Shown here piece by piece: positions 1 through 8,790 of a stretch of 39,471 nucleotides of DNA. The stretch's first letter is position 1, and each line of letters begins with the position of its first letter. This DNA is from JAYVSZ01 sp043774925 (GTDB taxonomy: Bacteria; Pseudomonadota; Gammaproteobacteria; Burkholderiales; Methylophilaceae), in contig JAYVSZ010000059.1 in assembly GCA_043774925.1 (NCBI GenBank), forward strand, positions 1 through 39,471, read 5' to 3'. Below the pieces are notes generated by a model, which worked only from the letters and a program-made list of their open reading frames with translations, made no database searches and had not been told where the DNA came from. The position numbers were made by a program, and so were the translations under genes.

Positions 1-207
1 ACAGGGCAGGAATATGAAGACACAGTAGATTTGAGGAAAAGACTGCCCAAGGATATGACGAATAACAGAATACATTTTTCGGTGAAAAATTCGCAGCTAT
101 ATGTTTACTTAGTTACCCAAGAGCTACGCCCTCCAGATATGCCACCCAATGGCCCAAGGGAATTTAAAGACTATAAAACGTTAACGATTTACCCAGCTGG
201 AAAATGA
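1..207 (+). CDS. C-terminal fragment of an unknown protein
   Basis: Frame 1 is open from the window edge to a TGA at 205-207 and gives 68 residues ending in TIYPAGK. The fragment is hydrophilic, with a proline-rich middle (RPPDMPPNGP). I recognise no domain. The start lies outside the window, so family and length cannot be judged. A REP pair follows within 60 bp, as is usual just past a gene end. Confidence 0.5.
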   Translation, partial: TGQEYEDTVDLRKRLPKDMTNNRIHFSVKNSQLYVYLVTQELRPPDMPPNGPREFKDYKTLTIYPAGK

Positions 208-264
208 TTAATTATTAAACCTAAATGACGAATTAATAATAAAGGATTTATTATGGCAGCCCGC

Positions 265-361
265 GTAGGGCGCAATAGCACAGCGTATTGCGCCGAATGA
301 GAATGATACAAACCCCTAAAACCTACCTACGGCGCAATACGCTGCGCTATTGAAGCCCTAC
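265..361. repeat. REP pair (BIME A)
   Basis: Two GTAG-headed imperfect palindromes face each other. The left one is GTAGGGCGCAATA..TATTGCGCC. The right one, read on the minus strand, is GTAGGGCTTCAATAGCG..CGTATTGCGCC. The linker (ATACAAACCCCTAAAAC) recurs in the pairs near 28.5 and 29.3 kb. GTAG plus palindrome is the signature of REP elements mobilised by RAYT-type TnpA transposases. It fills most of the gap 208-421, which has no convincing ORF. Confidence 0.8.
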
Positions 362-421
362 AAAAAGCACATGCCATGCGAGCCAATATCCATGCGGCTC
401 ACAGGGCATATTTATATTAAA

Positions 422-1204
422 TTACTTGCCGAATACTGAGCCAAATACCTTTTTAAGCACGCTGCTGGCTTGACCCATTGGGTCTTTACGAATAGCCGCC
501 TCTTCTTGCGCAACCATGTAATACACGCCATCTAGCGCCTTTTTGGTGACGTACTGATTGATGTTGGCGTCTTCTTTTTTCACCACGCCAAATTTGCTAC
601 CCATTTCGGCATATTTATTATAACTATCAGCCAGCTGCACGTTAGCGGTAGCTTTTTGCACAATTGGTAAGAATTTCTCGGCCATTTGCGCTGAGGTGGT
701 TTTCTTAAAGTATTGCGTAGCGGCATCTTGCGGGCCAGTCAATATGGCTTTTGCATCGGCAAGGCTCATTTTTTTAATTGAATCTACCAGCAAGGTTTTA
801 GCTTCTGGCACCGCCGCCTCGGCAGCACGATTCATTTTAAGCACCAAATCATCGGATTGCTTGCCCATGCCAATGAGCTTCATGCCTTTTTGAATTTTCT
901 TTAATGAATTTGGTAACGGGATTTTTACTGCGCTGTTGCCAAAAAAGCCATCTGTAGCGCCCAAGCTGGCAACTGCTTTGCTAACGCCTTGGTCCAGCGC
1001 GGTTTTAAGGCCATCTGAAGTTTCTGCATTGGTCAAGCTGCTCACGCCCGTGGTTGTGGCTGAGCCGCTTGTAGCTGGGCTAGTTGTTGTTGCGCCGCCA
1101 CTAGTTTGGTTGTTTTTTAGCGCGTCTTTCACATCATTCAAGCTGAACCCATTGGCCTGACTGACAAAAAGCGTGGCTAAAGAGATTGTAAGTATGCGTT
1201 TCAT
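422..1204 (-). CDS. DUF4197 family protein, exported
   Basis: This 260-aa protein matches the DUF4197 family as I remember it. There is an N-terminal signal peptide (MKRILTISLATLFVSQANG), then a low-complexity Ser/Thr/Gly linker (about residues 32-58). The conserved family stretch follows: SDGLKTALDQGV, KIPLPNSL, RAAEAAVPEAK, and DAKAILTG with TQYFKK. The C-terminus is hydrophobic and basic (SVLKKVFGSVFGK). The role is unknown; family members are predicted periplasmic or outer-membrane-associated helical proteins. It lies 61 bp downstream of glycogen phosphorylase on the same strand, with no obvious functional link. Family call fairly sure, function unknown. Confidence 0.8.
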   Translation of the reverse strand: MKRILTISLATLFVSQANGFSLNDVKDALKNNQTSGGATTTSPATSGSATTTGVSSLTNAETSDGLKTALDQGVSKAVASLGATDGFFGNSAVKIPLPNSLKKIQKGMKLIGMGKQSDDLVLKMNRAAEAAVPEAKTLLVDSIKKMSLADAKAILTGPQDAATQYFKKTTSAQMAEKFLPIVQKATANVQLADSYNKYAEMGSKFGVVKKEDANINQYVTKKALDGVYYMVAQEEAAIRKDPMGQASSVLKKVFGSVFGK

Positions 1205-1265
1205 CGAAAATTCCCCAGAAAGTGATTATTAATTAGTGAACGAACGAACACGCAATTATTTTACG

Positions 1266-3764
1266 CTATTTTTTTGATTTTATGGGTTTGGCCACTTTTT
1301 CGTTCATCGATTTTACATGCCAAATCTGGCTGGCGTACTCGCCAATGGTGCGGTCGCTAGAGAATTTGGCCATGCGCGCCACATTCAAAATGGCACGGCG
1401 CGACCATTCTTCTTGGTCTTGATACACTTTGCCCACTTCGTCTTGCGTGGCCATATAACTGCCGTAATCCGCCAGCAATAAGTAGTTATCGTTATTCAGC
1501 AGATTATCCACTAGCGCTTGGTAACGATTTGGCTCTTCTACACAGAAAAAGCCCGACGCAATCATATCTAATACTTGTTTTAGCTCGGCATTGGCATTGT
1601 AATAATCACGTGGTTCGTAGCCAGAAGCCTTTGTTTCAGCCACTTGCGGCGTAGTCAGGCCAAATATAAAAATATTGTCTGCGCCCACTTCTTCCATAAT
1701 CTCCACGTTGGCGCCATCTAGCGTGCCAATGGTTAGCGCGCCATTGAGCGCCATTTTCATGTTGCCGGTGCCGCTCGCCTCGGTGCCTGCGGTGGATATT
1801 TGCTCAGACAAATCGCTACCGGGGAACAAAATTTCAGCCGCAGAAACCTCGTAATTCGGATAAAACACCACTTTTAGCTTATCGCCAATCGCGCTATCCT
1901 CATTCACAATATCCGCCACATCGTTAATCAGGCGAATAATCTGCTTCGCCATCCAATAGCCAGGCGCGGCTTTACCACCAAAAATCACCGTGCGCGGCGT
2001 AATATCTTTTGCGCCAGCGCGAATGCGGTTATATAAGGTAATCACATGCAACACGTTTAAAAGTTGGCGTTTGTACTCGTGAATGCGCTTAATTTGCACG
2101 TCGAACAGCGAATCCGTATTCAACTGAATACCCGTGAGAACCGCTATTTTATTGGCTAAACGTGTTTTGTTGGCCTGCTTAACCGCGCGAAACGCTTTGC
2201 GGAAATCTTTGTCATCCGCTAACGGCGTGAGTTTTTTGATCTGCGTTAAATCTTTTTGAAAGCCATCGCCAATCGCCTTGCCAATTAAGGCTGTCAGCGC
2301 AGGATTGGCTTGATTTAGCCAGCGCCGCGGCGTAATGCCATTGGTCATGTTCGTCAATTTTTTCGGATAAATTTTGTGAAAATCCGCAAATAAAGTGGTT
2401 TTGAGCAGCTCGCTGTGCAACGCTGCTACGCCGTTTACCGTGTGCGAGCCAACCACCGCCAAATGCGCCATACGCACGCGGCGGCCTTGCGATTCGTCGA
2501 TGATAGACACGCGCTGCAGTAAATCGGTATCACCCGGAAAGCGGTGATTGACCATCTGCAAAAACTGGCTGTTAATCTCGTAAATAATCTCCAAATGGCG
2601 AGGCAATAAATTGCCAAACAGCTCTACAGGCCAAGTTTCAAGCGCTTCTGGCATGAGCGTATGGTTGGTGTAAGCGAATATTTTTCCTGTCAATTCCCAG
2701 GCAAAATCCCAAGCTAAGCCGTGGATATCCACCAATTGATGCATCATCTCGGCCACGCCAATTGAAGGATGCGTGTCGTTGAGCTGAATGGCGATTTTAT
2801 TTGGTAGATCGCGCCAATCTTCTTTAGTTTTCACCTCGCGCGTACTCATAAAACGGCGCAAAATATCTTGAATAGAAGCGGAAACAAAAAAGTATTGCTG
2901 CTTTAGGCGCAATTCGCGACCTGAAGCGGAGGCATCATTCGGATACAACACTTTCGAAATAGTCTCCGATTCGTTGCGCTCTTCCACCGCACCTTCGTAA
3001 TTACCGTCGTTAAAATGACGCAAATCAAAATCGCGCGTGGCTTTTGCCGACCACAAGCGCAAGTTATTGACGGTTTCTGTGCCATAACCCGGCACAGGCA
3101 CATCGTAGGCCATGGCGACCACATGCTCGGTATCTACCCAATGGCGCGCCTTGCCCGCCTGCACCACCTTTCCGTAGAAGGTGATGGTGTATGTCGCTTC
3201 TGGCCGCTGAAACTCCCACACATTGCCGTAGCGCAGCCAGTTATCTGGGCTTTCCACCTGCTGACCTTGCTCAATGCTTTGCTTAAACATGCCGTATTCA
3301 TATCGAATGCCATAGCCTGTTGCAGGAATATCCATGGTCGCCATGGAGTCCAAAAAGCACGCGGCTAAACGCCCTAAACCACCATTGCCCAGCGCGGCGT
3401 CATTTTCCATTTCAGCAGCAGCTTCCATACTGTGGCCCAATGCACTCAAACCGTCATTTAGATCGTCTTTTATGCCCAAATTTAGTGCAGCATTAGTCAG
3501 CATGCGCCCAATTAAAAACTCTAAGGAAAGATAATAAACGCGCTTCGGATCTTCGTCGTAATACGATGAAGACGTTCTTACCCAGCGCTCAACAACGTGA
3601 TCTCGCACGGTAAACGCCGCGGCATGATACCAATCGCGCTGCGTGGAGACGACATCTGTCTTAAAGCAGGAAAAAACTAAATGGTTCTGCAAGGCCTGTT
3701 TAATAGGCGTAAGTTTAGGTAATATGATATGGGTATGCTTGTTTTGTTTTTCTGGCGGAGTCAT
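1266..3764 (-). CDS. glgP: Glycogen/starch/alpha-glucan phosphorylase
   Basis: This cytoplasmic PLP enzyme releases glucose-1-phosphate from alpha-1,4-glucan using phosphate. The 832-aa length is normal for bacterial GT35 phosphorylases. Recognisable blocks are YYLSLEFLIGRML, NDAALGNGGLGRLAACF, QLNDTHPSIGVAEMM, the FDVQIKRIHEYKRQLLN block and the PLP site EASGTGNMK with the Schiff-base lysine near residue 670. The first ~30 residues are poorly conserved, so the true start could be slightly downstream. No other glg gene is in the window, so glycogen metabolism genes appear dispersed. It is divergent from the small gene at 3896, with about 130 bp for both promoters. Confidence 0.97.
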   Translation of the reverse strand: MTPPEKQNKHTHIILPKLTPIKQALQNHLVFSCFKTDVVSTQRDWYHAAAFTVRDHVVERWVRTSSSYYDEDPKRVYYLSLEFLIGRMLTNAALNLGIKDDLNDGLSALGHSMEAAAEMENDAALGNGGLGRLAACFLDSMATMDIPATGYGIRYEYGMFKQSIEQGQQVESPDNWLRYGNVWEFQRPEATYTITFYGKVVQAGKARHWVDTEHVVAMAYDVPVPGYGTETVNNLRLWSAKATRDFDLRHFNDGNYEGAVEERNESETISKVLYPNDASASGRELRLKQQYFFVSASIQDILRRFMSTREVKTKEDWRDLPNKIAIQLNDTHPSIGVAEMMHQLVDIHGLAWDFAWELTGKIFAYTNHTLMPEALETWPVELFGNLLPRHLEIIYEINSQFLQMVNHRFPGDTDLLQRVSIIDESQGRRVRMAHLAVVGSHTVNGVAALHSELLKTTLFADFHKIYPKKLTNMTNGITPRRWLNQANPALTALIGKAIGDGFQKDLTQIKKLTPLADDKDFRKAFRAVKQANKTRLANKIAVLTGIQLNTDSLFDVQIKRIHEYKRQLLNVLHVITLYNRIRAGAKDITPRTVIFGGKAAPGYWMAKQIIRLINDVADIVNEDSAIGDKLKVVFYPNYEVSAAEILFPGSDLSEQISTAGTEASGTGNMKMALNGALTIGTLDGANVEIMEEVGADNIFIFGLTTPQVAETKASGYEPRDYYNANAELKQVLDMIASGFFCVEEPNRYQALVDNLLNNDNYLLLADYGSYMATQDEVGKVYQDQEEWSRRAILNVARMAKFSSDRTIGEYASQIWHVKSMNEKVAKPIKSKK

Positions 3765-3895
3765 GACTGTGCAACTTTCAATGCGAGGAATACGTGTATT
3801 TTAGCAAATACCGCGCCAAAGTTCTGTGACAATTTGTATTAAGTGCAATTTTTTTGGCAAAAGTGCACAATTTGGTAAACGTGAAGGAGCGCAAA

Positions 3896-4177
3896 ATGGC
3901 TGAGATTACCGTGGTGAAAATGAACGAAAACACCTTTCAAGTCACCGTCGTTGCTGGCTCAACAACCACTCACGAAGTGAATGTGCAAGCTGCTTACGCA
4001 CAAAAAATCTCAGGCGGAAAAATAAGCACTGTCGAATTGGTTAAAAAGTCATTTGAGTTTTTACTGGAGCGAGAATCCAACACCAGCATTTTGCGTCGCT
4101 TCGATTTAAGCGTGATTGCGCGTTATTTTCCGGAATACGAGCAAGAAATAGGCTTAAAGCTGGTTTACGTTGGCTAA
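3896..4177 (+). CDS. Small unknown protein (93 aa)
   Basis: The frame is open from 3854, but the ATG at 3896 is preferred. AAGGAG at 3884-3889 sits 6 nt upstream of it, whereas nothing similar precedes the earlier start. The 93-aa product has a beta-rich N-terminal half (EITVVKMNENTFQVTVV) and a helical C-terminal half ending in RYFPEYEQEIGLKLVYVG, a soluble alpha/beta pattern without signal or membrane segment. I do not recognise a named family. Its last 24 bp overlap the 3' end of the convergent photolyase gene. The good RBS and amphipathic pattern suggest it is real. Confidence 0.7.
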   Translation: MAEITVVKMNENTFQVTVVAGSTTTHEVNVQAAYAQKISGGKISTVELVKKSFEFLLERESNTSILRRFDLSVIARYFPEYEQEIGLKLVYVG

Positions 4178-5707
4178 TTTAAACGCAGCATCCGCTTGTA
4201 TCGCTGCGGTTTCTTCTTGCGTAAAGCGCGACACATGCGTTGCCATTAGTGCGGTACGCGGATTGCCCGAAAATGTATCGTAATGCTTAATTAAAAAATT
4301 CCAATATAACGTCGTGTAAGGGCAGGCTTCTGCCCCAGTTTTTATTTCTGGCTTATAACGGCAGCCTGCGCAGTAATTGCTCATGCGTTTTATGTAAGCG
4401 CCGCTGGCAATATAGGGTTTGCTAGTAAAACGCCCACCATTTGCATACAGCGCCATGCCCGCCACATTGGGCAATTCTACCCATTCCACTGCGTCTACAT
4501 AAACCGCTAAATACCAATCGGCCACTTGCTGTGGGCTAAGTTCGGCCAGTACGCCAAACATGCCTGTAATCATCAAGCGTTGAATATGATGTGCATAGCC
4601 ATGCTGCATGGTTTGCGTAATGGTTTGCCGCAAGCAGTTCATGTGCGTTTCGCCAGACCAATACCAAGCTGGCAGTGTCCGTGTGTGATGATAATGATTC
4701 GCGGCTGCCATTTGCGGCATATCTAGCCAGTACATGCCGCGAATAAACTCACGCCAGCCCAAAATTTGGCGAATAAAACCTTCTACGCTTGCAAGTGGCA
4801 CTTTGCCTTGCTTGTAGGCACTTTCGGCGGCGGCAATCACCTCGCGCGGGTTTAATAACTTTAAATTAAGCGAGGTAGAAAGTAGCGAGTGCCATAAATA
4901 TGGGCTTTGTGCCCCATCTTGATTTTGCCACATGGCATCTTGGTGGTCGCCAAAGCCGTTTAGTTTATTTTCAATAAAGTCCTGTAAAAAAAGCAAGGCC
5001 GCATCGCGCGTCACAGGCCAAATAAAGTGCGCAAAGCTGCCAGGATGATTGGGGAAATATTTTTCAACATCAGCCATCACCACCTGAGTCATGGTGTCAA
5101 TATTGACTTGTGGCGCGATTGGAACATTTTTTGGGCCTGTTTTACCGAAAGACTTTCGGTTATCTGCATCATAATTCCACGCACCACCCATCGGCTTGTC
5201 ATCCGCCATGAGCACATTGTATTTTTGCCGCATTTTGCGGTAAAAAAACTCCATACGCAATTGTTTGCCGCCTGCTGCCCAATGTTTAAAATCGGCTTTG
5301 GAACACATAAAATGCGTGTCGTCACGCACTATTAATGGCGTATTGGCCGCTTTACAAACAGCAATGAGCGCTTGCTCTACACGATACTCACCAGGCTCAC
5401 AAACAATCACTTTTTGTGGTTTTAGTTGTGCAATTTTTGCTGCCCAAGCTTCGTTCAAACTTGTAAAATTATGCTCTCCAAGCTTTAAATAGATGGCCTG
5501 AAAGCCGCATCCTATAAGGCTGGCGGCAAAGTGACGCATGGCAGATAAAAACAATACAATACGCGCCTTGTGGCTCCATACATGCGTCGCTTCAGCACTT
5601 GCTTCTACCATCAAGATTTTATCTTGGCTGGCGTCAAAGTTTTCTAAAGCGGGATTGTCTTGGTTAAGCTGATCGCCAAGAATGATAATAAGATTACGGC
5701 AACTCAT
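4154..5707 (-). CDS. Iron-sulfur photolyase/cryptochrome (FeS-BCP class)
   Basis: This is a DNA photolyase-related flavoprotein of the prokaryotic class typified by Agrobacterium PhrB, which repairs (6-4) photoproducts. From the ATG at 5707 it is 517 aa and begins with the usual LIIILGDQLN. Four cysteines that would bind 4Fe-4S fall at about residues 358, 446, 449 and 462. The spacing (88, 3, 13) is the same as my recollection of PhrB Cys350/438/441/454. The conserved HGYAHHIQRLMITG and GRFTSKPYIASG blocks are present. An in-frame ATG at 5737 would add ten residues, but 5707 gives an ATGA overlap with the upstream DUF2256 gene, implying translational coupling. Exact substrate not proven. Confidence 0.92.
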   Translation of the reverse strand: MSCRNLIIILGDQLNQDNPALENFDASQDKILMVEASAEATHVWSHKARIVLFLSAMRHFAASLIGCGFQAIYLKLGEHNFTSLNEAWAAKIAQLKPQKVIVCEPGEYRVEQALIAVCKAANTPLIVRDDTHFMCSKADFKHWAAGGKQLRMEFFYRKMRQKYNVLMADDKPMGGAWNYDADNRKSFGKTGPKNVPIAPQVNIDTMTQVVMADVEKYFPNHPGSFAHFIWPVTRDAALLFLQDFIENKLNGFGDHQDAMWQNQDGAQSPYLWHSLLSTSLNLKLLNPREVIAAAESAYKQGKVPLASVEGFIRQILGWREFIRGMYWLDMPQMAAANHYHHTRTLPAWYWSGETHMNCLRQTITQTMQHGYAHHIQRLMITGMFGVLAELSPQQVADWYLAVYVDAVEWVELPNVAGMALYANGGRFTSKPYIASGAYIKRMSNYCAGCRYKPEIKTGAEACPYTTLYWNFLIKHYDTFSGNPRTALMATHVSRFTQEETAAIQADAAFKLANVNQL

Positions 5708-5871
5708 TTTGCAGCTTTTCTGCATTTGTCTGAACAATATTTCACTTCAGCCCAATTTTTTGCCCAAGCTTTGCGCCATGTCATGTCGTGGCCGCAATAC
5801 GCGCAAGGCTTGCTGGGAAGCATCGACTTGTTGCCTTTAAAGTTGTGGGTTATCACGGGGGTTTTTAGCAT
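5704..5871 (-). CDS. DUF2256 zinc-ribbon-like small protein
   Basis: This 55-codon reading frame encodes a DUF2256-like protein. The core is PCAYCGHDMTWRKAW followed by EVKYCSDKCRKAAK, with two cysteine pairs (C-x2-C and C-x3-C) suited to one zinc ion. A second in-frame ATG at 5823 would give a 39-residue form closer to the minimal domain. Its TGA overlaps the ATG of the photolyase gene (ATGA, 5704-5707). As far as I recall, DUF2256 genes often sit beside FeS-type photolyases, which supports both calls. Function unknown; a role in cofactor insertion or DNA binding would be inference. Confidence 0.85.
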   Translation of the reverse strand: MLKTPVITHNFKGNKSMLPSKPCAYCGHDMTWRKAWAKNWAEVKYCSDKCRKAAK

Positions 5872-5955
5872 GCAGTAACAGACTGCAACTATTTACTTGG
5901 GTTCAATCTGCTGCAACAGGTGTTAGGGTATCGTTTAAATACTTACTTTTGTAGG

Positions 5956-7320
5956 CTAATCCAAGGCCTTCACAATATCTTCTACCACTTTTTTCGCGTC
6001 ACCGAACACCATCATGGTTTTTTCCATATAAAACAATTCGTTATCTATTCCCGCATAGCCGCTGGCCATGCTGCGTTTGTTGACGATGACAGTTTTTGCT
6101 TTATACGCTTCTAAAATCGGCATGCCAAAAATCGGGCTTTCTGGGTTTTTCGCCGCTGGGTTCACCACATCATTCGCGCCAATCACAAACACCACGTCGG
6201 TTTGGCCAAATTCGCTGTTAATGTCTTCCATCTCCGCCACTTGCTCGTAAGGCACGTCCGCCTCGGCCAGTAGCACGTTCATGTGGCCTGGCATGCGCCC
6301 TGCCACTGGGTGAATGGCATATTTTACTTTAATGCCTTTATGGATGAGTTTTTCTGTGAGCTCTTGCAGTGAGTGCTGCGCGCGGGCAACCGCCAAGCCG
6401 TAACCTGGCACGATAATCACGGAATCGGCATTTGACATTAAAAAAGCGACGTCATCAACTGAACCAGATTTGGCGGTTTTTTGCTCGCCGCCTGTGGCTG
6501 CAACGGCGGCTTCTGCACCAAATCCGCCAAGTAACACCGCGATAATCGAGCGGTTCATGGCTTTGCACATAATATAAGACAAAATTGCACCCGATGAACC
6601 CACACATGCGCCAGCAATAATCAACACGGGGTTATTGAGGGTAAAGCCAATACCTGCGGCCGCCCAGCCAGAGTAGCTATTGAGCATAGAGACAACAACG
6701 GGCATATCTGCGCCGCCAATTGGGATGATGAGCGTGATACCCAACACCAGAGCAATGCCGCACATGGCCAAGAACGCCGTATGACTTTGTTGCAAGAAAA
6801 ACAAAATGCCGAAACCGAGCATAAGCAAAGCGAGGATTAAATTGAGTAAATGTTGGCCTTTAAAATTAATCGCTTTTGCGCCAAATTTGCCAGAAAGTTT
6901 GCCAAATGCCACAACGGACGCGGTAAACGTAATAGCGCCGATAAACGCGCCGATAAATAACTCCAATCGCTGAACAGAAGTATGTGATTCCGCGCCGTTA
7001 AACACCGCCGCAATGGCGATAAGCACCGCTGACAAGCCGACAAACGAGTGCATGAGCGCGACTAGCTCTGGCATATTGGTCATTTGCACCTTTTTTGCGG
7101 CGGTAATGCCGACAATTGCGCCTAAAGCAATCGCCGCAAAAATCAGTGGCAAAATGAGACTGTGGCCGACAAAAAATGTGGTCACAACCGCCAGCGCCAT
7201 GCCTGCCATGCCATACGTGTTGCCGCGCAGCGCGCTATTAGGCGATGACAAGCCTTTGAGCGAAAGGATAAATAAAACGGCAGAAACTAAGTACGCGGCT
7301 GCGATGAAATTCGGGTTCAT
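5956..7320 (-). CDS. pntB: NAD(P) transhydrogenase subunit beta
   Basis: This is the beta subunit of the proton-translocating transhydrogenase, which uses proton motive force to move hydride from NADH to NADP+. The 454 residues fit PntB. An N-terminal membrane domain of about eight or nine helices (residues 1-260) is followed by a Rossmann-like NADP(H)-binding dIII domain. Visible dIII motifs are VIIVPGYGLAVARAQH, HPVAGRMPGHMNVLLAEA and FVIGANDVVNPAA, plus the late KRSMASGYAGIDNELFY block. The start overlaps the end of the small alpha subunit by 4 bp. It ends the pntA-pntAB-pntB unit downstream of tpiA. Confidence 0.97.
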   Translation of the reverse strand: MNPNFIAAAYLVSAVLFILSLKGLSSPNSALRGNTYGMAGMALAVVTTFFVGHSLILPLIFAAIALGAIVGITAAKKVQMTNMPELVALMHSFVGLSAVLIAIAAVFNGAESHTSVQRLELFIGAFIGAITFTASVVAFGKLSGKFGAKAINFKGQHLLNLILALLMLGFGILFFLQQSHTAFLAMCGIALVLGITLIIPIGGADMPVVVSMLNSYSGWAAAGIGFTLNNPVLIIAGACVGSSGAILSYIMCKAMNRSIIAVLLGGFGAEAAVAATGGEQKTAKSGSVDDVAFLMSNADSVIIVPGYGLAVARAQHSLQELTEKLIHKGIKVKYAIHPVAGRMPGHMNVLLAEADVPYEQVAEMEDINSEFGQTDVVFVIGANDVVNPAAKNPESPIFGMPILEAYKAKTVIVNKRSMASGYAGIDNELFYMEKTMMVFGDAKKVVEDIVKALD

Positions 7321-7640
7321 TTAGCGTGCTCCGTCACTTGTTTCTTCTCTTTTTTCTTGAACATTTCCAGCATGCGTCTCGTCACCATAAATCCGCCAAA
7401 AATATTAATCGATGTAAGAAAAATCGCAATCGCACCCAAAATACTGGTGAGATTGAGCGTGTTGCCGTCAATGTTGACCGTTTGCAGCATCGCACCGACG
7501 ATGACAATGCCCGAAATCGCGTTGGTGACGGACATCAGCGGCGTGTGTAGCGCGGAAGTGACGTTCCACACGATGTGGTAGCCGACGAAAATCGCCAGCA
7601 CGAAAATAGTCACATTCTGCATCGTCAATAAATCGTTCAT
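7317..7640 (-). CDS. pntAB: NAD(P) transhydrogenase alpha subunit, membrane part
   Basis: This 107-aa protein corresponds to the C-terminal membrane part of E. coli PntA, encoded separately here as in many alpha- and betaproteobacteria. It has three hydrophobic helices. Conserved features are the HIVWNVTSALHTPLMSVTNAISG stretch and the later FGGFMVTRRMLEMFKKK end. It overlaps pntB by 4 bp (ATGA) and starts 8 bp after the pntA stop, so the three subunits are very probably cotranscribed and translationally coupled. Confidence 0.95.
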   Translation of the reverse strand: MNDLLTMQNVTIFVLAIFVGYHIVWNVTSALHTPLMSVTNAISGIVIVGAMLQTVNIDGNTLNLTSILGAIAIFLTSINIFGGFMVTRRMLEMFKKKEKKQVTEHAK

Positions 7641-7648
7641 ATTTTTCC

Positions 7649-8773
7649 TTATTTCTTAGTAATGTTGCCGTTGTCACACAACAAACAGGCTTTCACCAAT
7701 TCGTCTTCGCTTGGCAAGTTAATTTTGCCATCGGTGACGAATAACTTCATGAATTCCAACACATTTTTTGCATAAAGTGACGATGCGTCTGCGCTGACCA
7801 TGCTCGGTAAATTGGTGTAACCCACCAGCGTCACGCCGTGCTTGACAACCACTTTGTTGGCCTCGGTAAGCGGGCAATTGCCCGAGCCGTTTTCGCCCAA
7901 ACCCGCCGCCAAATCAATCACCACCGAACCCGGTTTCATTTTTGCGACGGTTTCACTATGCAGTAAAATCGGCGGCGCGCGGCCTGGAATCAGCGCGGAT
8001 GTAATGACAATATTAGATTCTGCCGCGCGCGCCGCCACAAGTTCAGCTTGGCGCTTCATCCATGATGCTGGCATAGCGCTGGCATAGCCGCCTGTGCCCG
8101 CTGCGATTTTGGCTTCTTCTTCAGTCTCATAAGGCACATCTAAAAACTTCGCGCCGAGCGATTCAATTTGCTCTTTTACTGCAGGCCGCACGTCGGAAGC
8201 CTCAACTACTGCGCCCAATCTTTTGGCTGTTGCAATGGCTTGCAAGCCCGCAACGCCTGCCCCAAGCACAAGCACCCGCGCGGCTTTCACCGTGCCTGCC
8301 GCAGTCATTAGCATCGGCATAAAGTGTTGATAAAAGTGACTAGCGAGCAACACGGATTTGTAGCCTGCGATATTGGCTTGCGATGAAAGCACGTCCATGC
8401 TTTGCGCACGCGTATTGCGCGGCAGCGCTTCTAGCGAAAATGCCGTGATGCCTTGCTTGGCCATGGCTTGCGTGTTGGTTTGATTGAACGGCTCGAGCAT
8501 ACCAATCAGCACCATGCCTGCTTTCATGGTTTTGAGTTCTTTAGCTTCTGGCGCGCGCACTTTTAAAATTAGCGGACACGCAAACACATCCTTTGCCGCT
8601 GCGAGCCGCGCCCCTGCTTGCTCGTAGGCCGCATCCGTAATGTTCGCGCCAATGCCTGCGCCTTTTTCCACGATGACTTCACAGCCTAAAGCAATTATTT
8701 TTTTGACCGTTTCGGGGGTGGCAGCCACACGCTGCTCAAACTCGCGAATCTCGCTAGGAATACCAACTTTCAT
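7649..8773 (-). CDS. pntA: NAD(P) transhydrogenase alpha subunit, NAD-binding part
   Basis: This is the soluble dI domain that binds NAD(H), about 374 aa from the ATG at 8773. The frame is open 22 codons further up, but the family starts with MKVGIPSEIREFEQRVA, and an AGAGG-like RBS lies just ahead of 8773. Motifs: RVAATPETVKK, the RAQSMDVLSSQANIAGY segment, the dinucleotide fold VLVLGAGVAGLQAIATAKRLGA, and GAKFLDVPYE. The C-terminus carries the LPSMVSADASSLYAKNV block. It follows tpiA after 17 bp, so NADPH generation appears tied to the triose/hexose phosphate genes upstream. Confidence 0.95.
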   Translation of the reverse strand: MKVGIPSEIREFEQRVAATPETVKKIIALGCEVIVEKGAGIGANITDAAYEQAGARLAAAKDVFACPLILKVRAPEAKELKTMKAGMVLIGMLEPFNQTNTQAMAKQGITAFSLEALPRNTRAQSMDVLSSQANIAGYKSVLLASHFYQHFMPMLMTAAGTVKAARVLVLGAGVAGLQAIATAKRLGAVVEASDVRPAVKEQIESLGAKFLDVPYETEEEAKIAAGTGGYASAMPASWMKRQAELVAARAAESNIVITSALIPGRAPPILLHSETVAKMKPGSVVIDLAAGLGENGSGNCPLTEANKVVVKHGVTLVGYTNLPSMVSADASSLYAKNVLEFMKLFVTDGKINLPSEDELVKACLLCDNGNITKK

Positions 8774-8790
8774 TTTTAAACCTCTAATTA

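Noticed and set aside
5660..5878. 72-codon plus-strand frame over the photolyase start
   Set aside because: It is the antisense of the DUF2256 zinc-ribbon gene, which has a recognisable family pattern.
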